This document shows, in pieces, positions 18,779-27,872 of a stretch of 49,578 nucleotides of DNA. The DNA comes from Gloeomargarita sp. SKYG116. Lineage in GTDB: Bacteria > Cyanobacteriota > Cyanobacteriia > Gloeomargaritales > Gloeomargaritaceae. The position numbers were made by a program, and so were the translations under genes. The notes under the pieces are model-generated. The model searched no databases. It saw only the letters and a program-made list of their open reading frames with translations, and was not told where the DNA came from. Where the stretch lies: assembly GCA_025056115.1 (NCBI GenBank), contig JANWVM010000001.1:81724-131301 (forward strand). The letters are read 5' to 3'. Positions within the stretch are counted from its first letter, which is position 1; every line of letters begins with the position of its first letter.

Positions 18779-19375
18779 CTATGGCTGCCGTTGTTGCAAC
18801 TGTTGCCGCCCCTGTTGCACCCGCTGGAGATTTTCGCCTAGCACCTGCTCTAGCAACGTCAACACCTGATGGGCATAGGTTTGGGCGCCCTGGATCAGCT
18901 GTTGCCGTTCCGCTTCTGCCTGTTGCCGTTGCCGGGCCAGTTCCTCCTGGGTTTGCTGGCGCAGGTGTTGCAACTCCGCCACCGTGCTCTGGCGTAGAGC
19001 GGCGCATTCCTGCTGCACCTGAGTACGCAAGCGCTGGGCCTCCTGTTGCGCCTGTTGCAGGATCACGTGCTGGTCGAGCAACCGCGCCGCCTGCTGTTCC
19101 GCTTGCAATACGATCTGTTGCGCTTGGGTTTGGGCGTGGCGCAGGATTTGCTCTCGCTGTTGCAGTACCTGTTCCGCCTCCAGGACGAGCGCCGGTAAGT
19201 TATGGCGGATGTGGTCCAACTGGGCGAAAATCATCTGTTCATTGACCAGTACCCGGCCACTCAGGGGCACGCGCGGGCTATCGGCCACCAGGATTTCCTC
19301 CAGTCGGTCCAGTTCCTGGCGCAGGTGCAGGATCGCCAATTGGGTTACGTCGCTGACAGGTGAGGTTGGAAGCAT
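18779..19375 (-). CDS. Coiled-coil (DivIVA / ATP-synthase-b-like) protein beside coaD
   Basis: A 198-aa protein dominated by one long Gln/Glu/Ala/Arg-rich coiled coil, from about residue 65 to the end ([17 protein letters not shown] and onward). The N-terminal 60 residues are more ordered and contain [12 protein letters not shown]. Composition resembles DivIVA-like or F-type ATPase b-subunit-like proteins, but there is no transmembrane helix at the N-terminus. I infer a cytosolic filament or scaffold protein. ATG 19375 lies inside the coaD reading frame (31-bp overlap), so it is translated from the same mRNA just after coaD. The low-complexity coding sequence produces long spurious opposite-strand frames. 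Confidence 0.65.
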   Translation of the reverse strand: MLPTSPVSDVTQLAILHLRQELDRLEEILVADSPRVPLSGRVLVNEQMIFAQLDHIRHNLPALVLEAEQVLQQREQILRHAQTQAQQIVLQAEQQAARLLDQHVILQQAQQEAQRLRTQVQQECAALRQSTVAELQHLRQQTQEELARQRQQAEAERQQLIQGAQTYAHQVLTLLEQVLGENLQRVQQGRQQLQQRQP

Positions 19376-19854
19376 TGTTTAATCTCCGCAACGAGGGATG
19401 GGGGTACGAGATGGTCAATACTGCCGCCGAAGCGAGCAATTTCCTTGACCACACTACTACTTAAAAAACTGTACTCAGTGGTAGTGGTGAGAAACACCGT
19501 TTCAATCTCGGGAGCCAACGAGCGGTTGGTGTGCGCCATTTGCAATTCGTACTCAAAATCCGACAGCACCCGTAACCCTCGCAAGATGACCCGCGCCTGG
19601 CGCTGGCGAGCGTAGGCAACAGTGAGTCCATCGAAACTGTCCACCTCCACATTTGGCAGGTGCGCCGTCGCCTGTTCAATCTGCCGCACGCGTTGCGCCA
19701 CCGAAAACAACGGCGTTTTACTCGGATTGGCCAGCACTGCAACAATTACCTGACTGAACAACCGGCTCCCCCGTTCAATAATGTCCAAATGACCGAGGGT
19801 AATCGGGTCAAAACTGCCAGGGTAAACCGCGATCGTCAAGCCATCTCCATGCAT
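19345..19854 (-). CDS. coaD: Phosphopantetheine adenylyltransferase (CoaD)
   Basis: A 169-aa enzyme of coenzyme A synthesis that adenylylates 4'-phosphopantetheine. The nucleotidyltransferase motif [18 protein letters not shown] carries the T/HxGH signature. The [16 protein letters not shown] segment and the [14 protein letters not shown] motif, which binds ATP phosphates, are complete. Starting at ATG 19854 gives five extra residues before the usual family start. A TTG at 19839, preceded by GGAG at a good distance, would give the canonical N-terminus (TIAVYPGSF), so the true start is uncertain. It overlaps the next coiled-coil gene by 31 bp. Confidence 0.94.
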   Translation of the reverse strand: MHGDGLTIAVYPGSFDPITLGHLDIIERGSRLFSQVIVAVLANPSKTPLFSVAQRVRQIEQATAHLPNVEVDSFDGLTVAYARQRQARVILRGLRVLSDFEYELQMAHTNRSLAPEIETVFLTTTTEYSFLSSSVVKEIARFGGSIDHLVPPSLVAEIKQCFQPHLSAT

Positions 19855-19927
19855 ATACTCCTGTTAGCTTAACATTCCACTGACCAAACGACCAGAGCCG
19901 ATTTCTGAAAAAATTATCCCTCTTTTT

Positions 19928-20932
19928 CTAGCCAGCGGACTCGGGTTCCCGGTGCAATTGGATACGTGGGTCGGCCCACTGCAACAGTAAATCTGCCAAC
20001 AGATTCCCCAGAATCAACATCACCGACCCCAGCATCAAACTTGCCATCACTAAATACAAATCCTGGGCCGTCACCGCCTGCAAAATCAACCGCCCCAACC
20101 CCGGCCAATTGAAGAAGTATTCCGAGATAAACGCCCCACTCAACAGGGTGGCGAATTCAAACCCCAGCAGGGTAATCAAGGGATTAATGGCATTGCGCAG
20201 CGCATGGACGTAAATCACCCGCGTTTCCGGCAATCCTTTAGCTCGCGCCGTGCGGATGTAGTCCTGACGCAACACATCCAGCAAATTCCCCCGCATCAAC
20301 CGTTGCAACCCCGCAAAACTGATGATTGTCAACGTCAATGCCGGTAGAAACAAATGCCACAGAATATCCAGCATTTTCCCCAGTAGCGTCAAATCCTCAA
20401 AATCCAGGCTCGTCATGTCCCCCACCGGAAACCAGCCCGTGCGTTGAGCAATAAAGAGCAGGATTAAACCGGCGATAAAACTGGGAAACCCCTGGGCAAT
20501 ATAGCTAACTCCCTGCAGGAAATAATCTAAACGCCGGTTTTGATGCACCGCTGCCACAATTCCCAGGGGAATGGCCAAGCCCCAGGTCAAGACCAGCGAT
20601 GTGACAGCCAGTAACAACGTGGCCGGCACCCGTTCCCAGAGCAGCATCGCCACCGGTCGCCGATAGACAAAACTCTCTCCCCAATTCCCCCGCAACACCT
20701 GCGATAACCATAAAAAATACTGTTCCACCGGCGATTTATCCAGCCCAAATTGCCGCCGCAACGCCTCGACCGTCTCCGCAGAAATCGCTGGATTCTGTTG
20801 GAGTGTGTTGAGATAATCCCCCGGCGCCAACTGCATAATGGCGAATGACAACGCTGACGCCAGGAATAAGGTCAAGATGGCCTGTCCAATTCGCCTAAAC
20901 CAGTAGCTGCCAAGGAAGCGTGTGAATTTCAT
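19928..20932 (-). CDS. Dpp/Opp-type ABC transporter permease
   Basis: A 334-aa inner-membrane permease of the DppB/OppB family. It starts with an N-terminal helix (IGQAILTLFLASALSFAIMQ). The LAPGDY motif and the NWGESFVYRRPV segment are typical of the first periplasmic region. Five further hydrophobic segments and the EAA-type loop (RTARAKGLPETRVIYVHALRNA) for contacting the ATPase follow. Substrates of the family are peptides, nickel or other small solutes; none can be assigned. No partner permease, ATPase or binding protein is adjacent, which is common for scattered cyanobacterial transporter genes. It lies 6 bp downstream of apt on the same strand. Confidence 0.9.
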   Translation of the reverse strand: MKFTRFLGSYWFRRIGQAILTLFLASALSFAIMQLAPGDYLNTLQQNPAISAETVEALRRQFGLDKSPVEQYFLWLSQVLRGNWGESFVYRRPVAMLLWERVPATLLLAVTSLVLTWGLAIPLGIVAAVHQNRRLDYFLQGVSYIAQGFPSFIAGLILLFIAQRTGWFPVGDMTSLDFEDLTLLGKMLDILWHLFLPALTLTIISFAGLQRLMRGNLLDVLRQDYIRTARAKGLPETRVIYVHALRNAINPLITLLGFEFATLLSGAFISEYFFNWPGLGRLILQAVTAQDLYLVMASLMLGSVMLILGNLLADLLLQWADPRIQLHREPESAG

Positions 20933-20938
20933 CGTCCC

Positions 20939-21454
20939 CTATTCATAAGTCACCAGGGTTTCAATCACCGTGTCTGGCAAGCGCTTGCGTCCTCCCAGAT
21001 AGGCCAATTCAATGATGAACCCGAACCCTACCAGCTCCCCTTGCGCCTGCTGCACCAGTTCGCCAACGGCTCGCGCCGTTCCACCCGTCGCCAACAAATC
21101 ATCCACTACTAGCACTCGTTGCCCCGGCTGAATCCCGTCCTGATGAATCTCCAACTGGTCCGTCCCGTACTCCAGCACGTACTCCCGCCGATGGACAGGG
21201 GCTGGTAATTTCCCCGGCTTGCGCACCGGTACAAAGCCACATCCCAACCGATAGGCCAACGGTACGCCAAAGATAAACCCCCGCGACTCCGGCCCCACAA
21301 TGACATCCACTCCGTAACCTTGAAACCGCCGCGCCAATTCGTCAATGGTGTAACGCAACCCCTCCGGGTGAGCCAGTAGCGTGGTGATGTCTCGAAACAA
21401 AATACCCGGCTGTGGAAAATCAGGAATTTCGCGGATGAGCGCCTTCAAATCCAT
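20939..21454 (-). CDS. apt: Adenine phosphoribosyltransferase
   Basis: A 171-aa purine-salvage enzyme that makes AMP from adenine and PRPP. It begins [22 protein letters not shown], the canonical APRT N-terminus. It has the flexible-loop region [15 protein letters not shown] and the PRPP-binding motif [14 protein letters not shown] (about 113-126). Length matches the family. It lies 30 bp downstream of uvrA and 6 bp upstream of the permease on the same strand. PRPP synthase is encoded elsewhere in the window (41149). Confidence 0.96.
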   Translation of the reverse strand: MDLKALIREIPDFPQPGILFRDITTLLAHPEGLRYTIDELARRFQGYGVDVIVGPESRGFIFGVPLAYRLGCGFVPVRKPGKLPAPVHRREYVLEYGTDQLEIHQDGIQPGQRVLVVDDLLATGGTARAVGELVQQAQGELVGFGFIIELAYLGGRKRLPDTVIETLVTYE

Positions 21455-21484
21455 ACCGAATTCCCCCAGGGCAACCGGTTTTTA

Positions 21485-24337
21485 TTATGCCTGATCTGGC
21501 GGTGGCGGATGTTGCGCCAGTACCATTTTCAGATAACGCCCGGTGTGAGAATGGGGATTTTCCGCCACTTGTTCCGGCGTACCTGTTGCCACAATTTCGC
21601 CACCCCGGTTGCCCCCTTCCGGCCCCAAATCAATCACCCAATCACAACAGCGAATCACATCCAGATTGTGTTCAATCACCAGCACTGTATTGCCCTTATC
21701 TACTAACCGCTGGATGATGTCCAATAACCGATGCACGTCGTAAAACGATAGGCCCGTTGTTGGTTCGTCAATTAAATACAACGTTTTGCCGGTGGCGCGA
21801 CGGGACAGTTCGGTGGCCAGTTTAATGCGCTGGGCTTCCCCTCCCGACAGCGTGGGCGCCGTTTGCCCTAAACGAATATACCCCAGCCCTACATCTACCA
21901 GGGTTTGCAAGCGACTCACGGCCTGGGGAATGGCGGCAAAAAACTCGCAGGCCTCCTCCACCGTCATTTCCAGCACGTCGGCAATGGATTTGCCCTTGTA
22001 TTTCACCTCCAACGTCTCGCGGCTGTAGCGTTTGCCTTGACACACCTCGCATTGCACATAAACGTTGGGTAGAAAGTTCATCTCAATCACATTCACCCCC
22101 TGGCCGCCACAGGCTTCGCAGCGCCCCCCCTTGACATTGAAGGAAAAATGGCCTGCTTTGTAGCCCCTAGCTTTGGCCGCTGGCGTCTCCGCAAAAATCG
22201 CCCGGATGGCATCAAACGCCCCTGTATAGGTGGCCGGGTTGGAACGGGGCGTCCGCCCAATCGGCGACTGGTCAATCACAATGACCTTATCCAGTGCTTC
22301 TAGGCCCTCAATCGCCTTAAGTTCCGCCGGAAACGGAATTTTGTGACCGAAATAGTGGGCCAGCGCTGGGTAGAGCAATTCATTCACCAGGGTGGATTTG
22401 CCGGACCCCGAAACCCCCGTCACACACACAAACATGCCCAGGGGAATTTCCACATCAATGTGCTTGAGATTGTGGCGATGGGCATCAATCAAGCGTAACG
22501 TTTTGCCATTACCTGGACGTCGTCGGGCCGGCGTGACAATTTCTTTGCGACGGGATAAATAGGCGCCGGTGATGGAGTCGGGATGGTTGAGAACGTCCTC
22601 TAACCGCCCCTGAGCGACAATGTGCCCGCCATGCACCCCTGCTCCTGGCCCAATATCTACAATGTGGTCGGCACTGCGAATCGTCTCCTCATCGTGCTCC
22701 ACCACAATCAACGTATTGCCCAAATCCCGCAGGCGTTTGAGGGTGGTCAGTAACCGGCTGTTATCCCGCTGGTGCAACCCAATACTCGGTTCATCTAGTA
22801 CATACAAAACGCCAGTCAATCCTGAACCAATTTGGGTCGCCAACCGAATGCGCTGGGCTTCGCCGCCAGAAAGGGTCATGGCCGGGCGGTCCAGCGTTAA
22901 ATAGTCCAGCCCCACATCCACTAAAAACTGCAACCGCGCCCGGATTTCCTTGAGCACCAAATGGGCAATTTGGGCTTGCCGGGGCGTGAGTTCTAAACGG
23001 TTGAGACGCTGCAAACACTCCTGCACGGAAACGCTGGTGAAATCCGTAATGCGATAGCCGCCGACTTGTACCGCTAGGGCTTCGGGTTTTAGACGGGTTC
23101 CCTGGCAAGCTGGACAAGGCGAATCCAACCGATACTGGTCTAATTTTTGCTGCACCAATTCTGATGTCGTTTCCCGATACTGGCGCTCTAAAATCCCCAA
23201 GACGCCCTCATATTTTTTCCAGTATCCTTGCCGGGAACCGTAGGCATCATCGCTCCCCATCCAAATTGGTTCTGGCGCGCCATGTAAGATAATGTCTTGC
23301 TGCTCTGGGGTCAACTTATACCAAGGCGTCGATAGGGAAAATCCATAGGTTTTACCTAAGCTGTCCAGCAGTCCCAAGTAGTAGTCGTGGGGTTTATCTG
23401 ACCAGGGGGCAATCGCTTGATAAAGGGGCAATTTGGGATTGGGTATCACTAATTCTGGACTAAAGCGGCGCAAAAAACCCAAACCATGACATTCAGGACA
23501 GGCGCCATAGGGGGAATTAAAGGAAAATAAACGGGGCGACAACTCTGACATGACAGCCCCATGTTCAGGACAAGCAAATTTTTCCGAAAACACCCAATCG
23601 CGCCAGCTTTCCCCCTCCTGAATACTGGCAATCACTACCCCTTCCCCATACTGCAAACACGTGGTCAACGAGTCCACCAAGCGACTGTATAAATCGGGTT
23701 TAATCACCAGGCGATCTACTACAATTTCGATGCGATGATTGTGATTTTTATCGAGGGGCGGTACATCACTCAATGCATAGACTGTCCCATTCACCCGCAC
23801 CCGCGCAAATCCCTGTTGGGCAATCTGAGCTAAGACCTTTTGATGTGTCCCCTTTTTTCCCTTCACCACCGGTGCGAGCAATTGAAAACGAGTGCCCGCC
23901 GGCAAGCTGAGGATTTGGTCTGCCATTTGGTCCACCGTTTGGGGACTGATGTTGTGGTCGCAAATCGGGCAATGGGGGACGCCAGCACGCCCAAATAACA
24001 AGCGAAAGTAGTCGTAAATTTCCGTGACTGTTCCCACAGTTGAACGGGGGTTATGGGAGGTGGATTTTTGGTCAATCGAAATTGCTGGACTTAACCCCTC
24101 AATTGCATCCACATCCGGTTTGTCTAATTGACCTAAAAACTGGCGAGCGTAGGCGCTCAAGGACTCCACATAACGCCGTTGTCCCTCCGCAAAAATCGTG
24201 TCAAACGCCAGCGATGATTTCCCTGACCCCGACACCCCCGTAAACACAATCAACTGGTTGCGGGGCAATTCCAAGTCTATGTTTTTCAAATTATGCTGGC
24301 GGGCGCCCCGAATCCGAATGACCTCCCCGCTAGCCAT
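21485..24337 (-). CDS. uvrA: Excinuclease ABC subunit A (UvrA)
   Basis: A 950-aa damage-recognition ATPase of nucleotide excision repair. Two ABC modules are visible, each with Walker A ([11 protein letters not shown] near the start; [11 protein letters not shown] in the second half), LSGGEAQRI signature and DEP Walker B. Zinc-binding cysteines are clear: CPIC near residue 125, CPECHGLG and CPACQG in the first half, and CEACGGQG with CEVCQG in the second. The UvrB-binding and damage-sensing insert regions are intact, and length is normal. The ATG at 24335-24337 is preferred; a GTG two codons earlier is possible. It is preceded by the holin-like gene and followed by apt. Confidence 0.97.
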   Translation of the reverse strand: MASGEVIRIRGARQHNLKNIDLELPRNQLIVFTGVSGSGKSSLAFDTIFAEGQRRYVESLSAYARQFLGQLDKPDVDAIEGLSPAISIDQKSTSHNPRSTVGTVTEIYDYFRLLFGRAGVPHCPICDHNISPQTVDQMADQILSLPAGTRFQLLAPVVKGKKGTHQKVLAQIAQQGFARVRVNGTVYALSDVPPLDKNHNHRIEIVVDRLVIKPDLYSRLVDSLTTCLQYGEGVVIASIQEGESWRDWVFSEKFACPEHGAVMSELSPRLFSFNSPYGACPECHGLGFLRRFSPELVIPNPKLPLYQAIAPWSDKPHDYYLGLLDSLGKTYGFSLSTPWYKLTPEQQDIILHGAPEPIWMGSDDAYGSRQGYWKKYEGVLGILERQYRETTSELVQQKLDQYRLDSPCPACQGTRLKPEALAVQVGGYRITDFTSVSVQECLQRLNRLELTPRQAQIAHLVLKEIRARLQFLVDVGLDYLTLDRPAMTLSGGEAQRIRLATQIGSGLTGVLYVLDEPSIGLHQRDNSRLLTTLKRLRDLGNTLIVVEHDEETIRSADHIVDIGPGAGVHGGHIVAQGRLEDVLNHPDSITGAYLSRRKEIVTPARRRPGNGKTLRLIDAHRHNLKHIDVEIPLGMFVCVTGVSGSGKSTLVNELLYPALAHYFGHKIPFPAELKAIEGLEALDKVIVIDQSPIGRTPRSNPATYTGAFDAIRAIFAETPAAKARGYKAGHFSFNVKGGRCEACGGQGVNVIEMNFLPNVYVQCEVCQGKRYSRETLEVKYKGKSIADVLEMTVEEACEFFAAIPQAVSRLQTLVDVGLGYIRLGQTAPTLSGGEAQRIKLATELSRRATGKTLYLIDEPTTGLSFYDVHRLLDIIQRLVDKGNTVLVIEHNLDVIRCCDWVIDLGPEGGNRGGEIVATGTPEQVAENPHSHTGRYLKMVLAQHPPPPDQA

Positions 24338-24355
24338 GGTCACGCTCGGCTACCC

Positions 24356-24700
24356 TTAGGCCCCTAGGAGCTTAAACAGCACCGCATTCAGCACTGTCAA
24401 TAGGACTGGGCCGACCAGCGCACTCACCCAACTGTTCAACCGGAATCCTTTCACCAGCGATGCAGCCAAGGCAAAAATCAGAGCGTTAATCACCAAGGTA
24501 AACAACCCAAGGGTCAAGATGTTCAAGGGTAACGTCAGCAACAGCAACACTGGGCGCACCAGGGCGTTGAGCAGCCCCAATACCAGTGCCGTCCACAACG
24601 CTGTGCCAAACCCCTCCAGCGTCACCCCTAGCGGCAACCGCGAAATGATCCATAAACTCAGGGCATTGACCACCCACGTTACCAACAATTTTGTCAACAT
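24356..24700 (-). CDS. Phage-holin-family-4-like small membrane protein
   Basis: A 114-aa protein with four hydrophobic helices. Signatures are LVTWVVNALSLWIISRLPLGV at the start, the LGLLNALVRPVLLLLTLPLNILT core and the final VLLTVLNAVLFKLLG. This is the Phage_holin_4_2-type family, which is widespread in bacterial chromosomes and usually unrelated to phage. Function is not established. The ATG overlaps the end of the nrdJ remnant. It lies 18 bp before the uvrA start, so the two are likely co-transcribed. Confidence 0.85.
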   Translation of the reverse strand: MLTKLLVTWVVNALSLWIISRLPLGVTLEGFGTALWTALVLGLLNALVRPVLLLLTLPLNILTLGLFTLVINALIFALAASLVKGFRLNSWVSALVGPVLLTVLNAVLFKLLGA

Positions 24701-25879
24701 GGTGCCTGCCTATCCTCAGAACAGCTACGTGCAACCAACAACTCCCGTAAATAGGCCCTGGCCTGTTCCCGACTTTCATTATACAAAGCCAAAAAATGGG
24801 CCTTCTTCTCTGGCGTGTTCAGCAGGTCACAATTCGCCCGCGCAATGGCTTCCCCTGCCCATTGGATGGCCCCCTCCCCGGAGTAGAACTGGCTGCGGAC
24901 CGACTCCACACATTCCTGGCGCGTCGGTTTGCGATGAAACACACGGGTGTGGTTGGCCATGCGCAGGGCATCGCGTTCCGGGTCAATCCGCCAGTTGCCC
25001 TGTTCGTCCTGTTGCCAGAGATTGGCCTTGGCACAAGCCGCCTCCTGGTCCTCTGCAGCAAACTGCCTCATACCGGCAGACCTGCGGATATTACCCGCAA
25101 CAATCGTGGCTGCGGCTTCATCAATCAACAAGCAACATTCAATCGGGGTTAACTGTCGGCCCACTGCCTTGTTCAAAATCCGCGCCACCCGCGGAAACAA
25201 GGGGGGTAACAGGGCGGGATTGGCAATACCCCCAAATCCTTTGAGAACCTCCCCCTTGGGCCGCACATGACCGACATCTACCGTAACCGTCAGTACGCCT
25301 CCTTCCACCGGCTCGCTGGCCAACTCCAGTAAACTTTGATAGGCCTTGACCCACCCCCGGCGCGAATCCCCTACCCGGATTGTCACGTGTTGTCCCTGCC
25401 GTTCAATTTGGGTTTCCTGCAGGCGTTGCTCCGGCAGCACATCCCCCGGTTGACCCACCACCTGCACTTCGAGACGGGTAGTAATCGGCGGCAACTGGTA
25501 AATGTACTGGGGTTCCAGCACCGCGCCGGTTCCAGCGCCTTGCATCGCCAGGTCCATCATCAGGCCAAAACCGCGCCAATCGTGAATCCGTTGGGACGTG
25601 CAGTTGTACGCTCCCGAAAAATTTTCCGGCTGATGAATCCAATCCGTTCCCCCTACCCACAACCACCGCCCCGACGTCAGGGCCTTCAACTGTTGCTGCA
25701 TTTCCATTACTAACGCTTTTTCCGCCGGGGTGAACCGCCCTAAAACTGCCAAATCCGCCACTGTGCGTTGACACACCTGCGCCCAGGACTCCCGTTGCCC
25801 ATTGAACCCGGCGGCTGTAAGTACGGAAGAAAACAGGATAGGCGCAAGGCGCAGACAAGGATAGTTCTGAATCGGCCAT
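24694..25879 (-). pseudogene. nrdJ: Truncated and frameshifted adenosylcobalamin-dependent ribonucleotide reductase
   Basis: This is the N-terminal half of a class II (B12-dependent) ribonucleoside-triphosphate reductase. ATG 25879 begins a frame with CAYPVFFRTYSRR. A single-base shift near 25800-25808 moves the reading into the main frame (NGQRESWAQVCQRTV). That frame continues with SGRWLWVGGT, ENFSGAYNCTS, MDLAMQGAGTGAVLEP, AGNIRRSAGMRQ and QFYSGEGAIQW, all typical of the family. Homology stops at about YLRELL, and the frame ends at 24694 within the start of the holin-like gene. The entire second half is gone, including the NPCGEI segment with an active-site Cys and the adenosylcobalamin-contacting parts. 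A sequencing error could explain the frameshift but not the missing half. No intein or intron motif is seen at the break. Confidence 0.85.
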
Positions 25880-26020
25880 CACAATCCCTTAGTTATTCCA
25901 TGAGCACTATAGCGCATCCTATCAGGCGAATGGAGCAACAAACCCTTTAGGATAGAGTTAAGAGCCTATGTATCGCAACAGGGCGACGATTTCCTTGGTT
26001 TTGAGGTCATCCCTGCTTCC

Positions 26021-26284
26021 ATGACTGGCGAATCCTATCTCAACCATCCGAACTTTGGCTTGCTCTACCGGATTTGCCGCTTGGGAGATGGAAGCGAATT
26101 GTATATGACCCTATATGCTCACCGCTTGTTTTTTCATGTACAGCCGCGCGGAGACAGCATTGAGATTGAGCCGGTCAGTCGTCACCAAGCGAAAATACTT
26201 CTAGAAATGTACTTGCGAGAGCTGCGGCGGCTCGGCAAACTCGAGGAGTACCAAAAACTCCAACAGTTGGAAAAACGACTGTGA
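26021..26284 (+). CDS. pipX: PipX, PII-interacting co-activator of NtcA
   Basis: An 87-aa cyanobacterial regulator. PipX binds NtcA in its 2-oxoglutarate-bound state to activate nitrogen-assimilation genes, and binds PII (GlnB) when nitrogen is ample. The N-terminal Tudor-like domain (YLNHPNFGLLYRIC, LYMTLYAHRLFFHV) matches the family closely. It is followed by two C-terminal helices (AKILLEMYLRELRR, EYQKLQQLEKRL). Length is as expected. The stop overlaps the GTG of pipY by three bases, preserving the conserved pipX-pipY operon. I looked for a canonical GTAN8TAC NtcA site upstream and did not find a clear one. Confidence 0.93.
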   Translation: MTGESYLNHPNFGLLYRICRLGDGSELYMTLYAHRLFFHVQPRGDSIEIEPVSRHQAKILLEMYLRELRRLGKLEEYQKLQQLEKRL

Positions 26285-26982
26285 CTCCAGAAGAACGTCT
26301 GCGCCACAATTGGGAACGTATCCGCGCCCAGATTCCGCCCCACGTGCGAGTGGTAGCTGTTACCAAACAAGTTCCCATTACCTTGATTCGCCATGCTTAT
26401 AATTTGGGTTTGCGGGATTTTGGAGAAAATCGTGTGCAGGAAGCCCAACCCAAAATACAGGCCCTGCGCGACCTACCTGATATCACCTGGCATTTCATTG
26501 GTCATCTCCAGAGCAACAAAGCCCGCCTGGCCCTCGAACTGTTCGCCTGGATTCACAGTGTCGATAGCCTCGCCCTCGCGCAACGGCTTGATCAAATCAA
26601 TCAGGGTTTGCGGCGGCCTGCCCAGTTGCTGCTGCAGGTTAAACTCCGCCCCGACCCGAACAAATACGGCTGGCAGGTGCCCGATTTACTCCCGGCCATT
26701 CCCGCTTTGCGGCAACTCCAGCACGTGCAGATTAAAGGACTCATGACCATCGCCCCCCTAGGCTTATCCCCTGCCGAACTCCAAACCCTGTTTAGCGAAC
26801 TTGTGGCCCTAGGGAAGCAAATCCGCAACCAGCTACCGATTGTTGAATACTCAATGGGCATGTCGGATGACTATCCCTATGCACTAGCTGCGGGCGCGAC
26901 GATGATTCGCTTGGGTCGTTGTTTATTCGGAGAACGCCCGGCCACTAACGAAGCAACAAACGCTCTGGCTCATCGCCCTTAA
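26281..26982 (+). CDS. pipY: PipY, YggS-family PLP-binding protein
   Basis: A 233-aa protein of the PLP-homeostasis family (YggS/PLPBP), a single TIM-barrel domain binding pyridoxal phosphate on the Lys in VAVTKQV (near residue 29). GLRDFGENRVQEAQPK, WHFIGHLQSNK, GLMTIAP and MGMSDDYPYALAAGATMIRLG are all present and typical. The family buffers PLP and amino/keto-acid balance rather than catalysing a defined reaction. In cyanobacteria PipY works with PipX, as the operon here suggests. The GTG start overlaps the pipX stop. Confidence 0.94.
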   Translation: MTPEERLRHNWERIRAQIPPHVRVVAVTKQVPITLIRHAYNLGLRDFGENRVQEAQPKIQALRDLPDITWHFIGHLQSNKARLALELFAWIHSVDSLALAQRLDQINQGLRRPAQLLLQVKLRPDPNKYGWQVPDLLPAIPALRQLQHVQIKGLMTIAPLGLSPAELQTLFSELVALGKQIRNQLPIVEYSMGMSDDYPYALAAGATMIRLGRCLFGERPATNEATNALAHRP

Positions 26983-27307
26983 GAACTTGTAAAAATCGCT
27001 CAAGCCCACCGATTTTCATCCCTATAATGACCCAGAGCTAGGTTATCTGCATCAACCATGTAGCTAACTATGAGGGTCAGGATGTTGAATTTTGTTAAAA
27101 AAAAGGTTACTGTTCAGGTATCATCCATTGTATTGAAGTACATTGGTAGGCCAATACCTGGACATTCACTGCTGTGATGACGGGTAAGCGTTCGATGCCG
27201 AACTGGCTCTACCAATTGGCAACTCCTCAACACATGCAACGTTCCTCACCGTTGATGTCCTTGCTGTTTATCCATACCTTTATGCCTGTGGCGGGAGTGT
27301 ACATCCC
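26983..27307 (+). promoter_or_regulatory. sepF upstream region with promoter-like box and stem-loops
   Basis: This is a 325-bp gap between pipY and sepF. TATAAT is at 27023-27028. Directly overlapping and following it is an interrupted stem: TGACCC (27028-27033) pairs with GGGTCA (27074-27079), and AGCTAGGTT (27036-27044) pairs with AACC (27054-27057) and TAGCT (27061-27065). A second small hairpin is ATTGG/CCAAT (27142-27155). A possible 47-codon ORF runs from ATG 27177 to 27320 and overlaps the sepF start, but has no recognisable family. I see no clear terminator with a T-run on the plus strand. Confidence 0.35.
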
Positions 27308-27868
27308 ATGCAAATGCTGAAACGATTGCGGGAATGGGTCAGCTTGGGGGAGCCGGTGGAATATGACTATGACCCCGGTCAACACCAAACGACCCCGATG
27401 GCGACACCAACCAGCGACTACCGCGAACCCCCACGCCGGCGGGAACGCCCCTCGACAACGACTGCTACAGAACCCTCTACCCCCCGAACACCGATGAACA
27501 ATGTGATTGGTTTACCAACGGCTCACAACCAGCCCTTCGAAGTGGTGGTGATGGAACCCCGTTCGTTTGAGGAAATGCCGCAAGCTATCCAGGCCCTGCG
27601 GGAGCGGAAATCGGTGGTGCTTAATGTCACCCTGATGGAACCGGAGCTAGCCCAGCGAGCCGTGGATTTTGTAGCTGGCGGCACCTATGCGATTGACGGG
27701 CACCAGGAGCGGCTAGGGGAGAGCATTTTCCTGTTCACGCCCAATGGGGTGCAGGTAACCACCCGGACGTCGGTTCCCAATCCTACGCCGATGGAATCGC
27801 CCAGCCCATTGCGCAATACACCGCCAATTTGGACACCAGAAGCCATGCCGGCTTATCTCGCCCAGTAG
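27308..27868 (+). CDS. sepF: Cell division protein SepF (Cdv2)
   Basis: A 186-aa cytosolic protein that polymerises and ties FtsZ filaments to the membrane. The N-terminal helix MLKRLREWV is the amphipathic membrane-targeting segment. A disordered Pro/Thr/Arg-rich linker covers about residues 20-65. The SepF core follows (about 75-160) with [37 protein letters not shown] and [20 protein letters not shown] Pro/Ser-rich tail ends the protein. It lies 4 bp before proC, a conserved cyanobacterial pairing. Its partner FtsZ is encoded at 39831. Confidence 0.94.
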   Translation: MQMLKRLREWVSLGEPVEYDYDPGQHQTTPMATPTSDYREPPRRRERPSTTTATEPSTPRTPMNNVIGLPTAHNQPFEVVVMEPRSFEEMPQAIQALRERKSVVLNVTLMEPELAQRAVDFVAGGTYAIDGHQERLGESIFLFTPNGVQVTTRTSVPNPTPMESPSPLRNTPPIWTPEAMPAYLAQ

Positions 27869-27872
27869 GTGC

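Noticed and set aside
18610-19245. Plus-strand 211-aa Pro/Ala/Val-rich frame
   Set aside because: It is a low-complexity shadow of the Gln/Glu coiled-coil gene on the minus strand, which overlaps coaD and has sensible composition.
24356-24700. Prophage remnant, because of the holin-family name
   Set aside because: The family is chromosomal in most bacteria, and no other phage genes are nearby.
24694-24760. Split-intein or intron at the nrdJ break
   Set aside because: There is no intein N-motif (Cys-Leu…), and the frame ends 15 residues after homology stops. No intron core is visible either.
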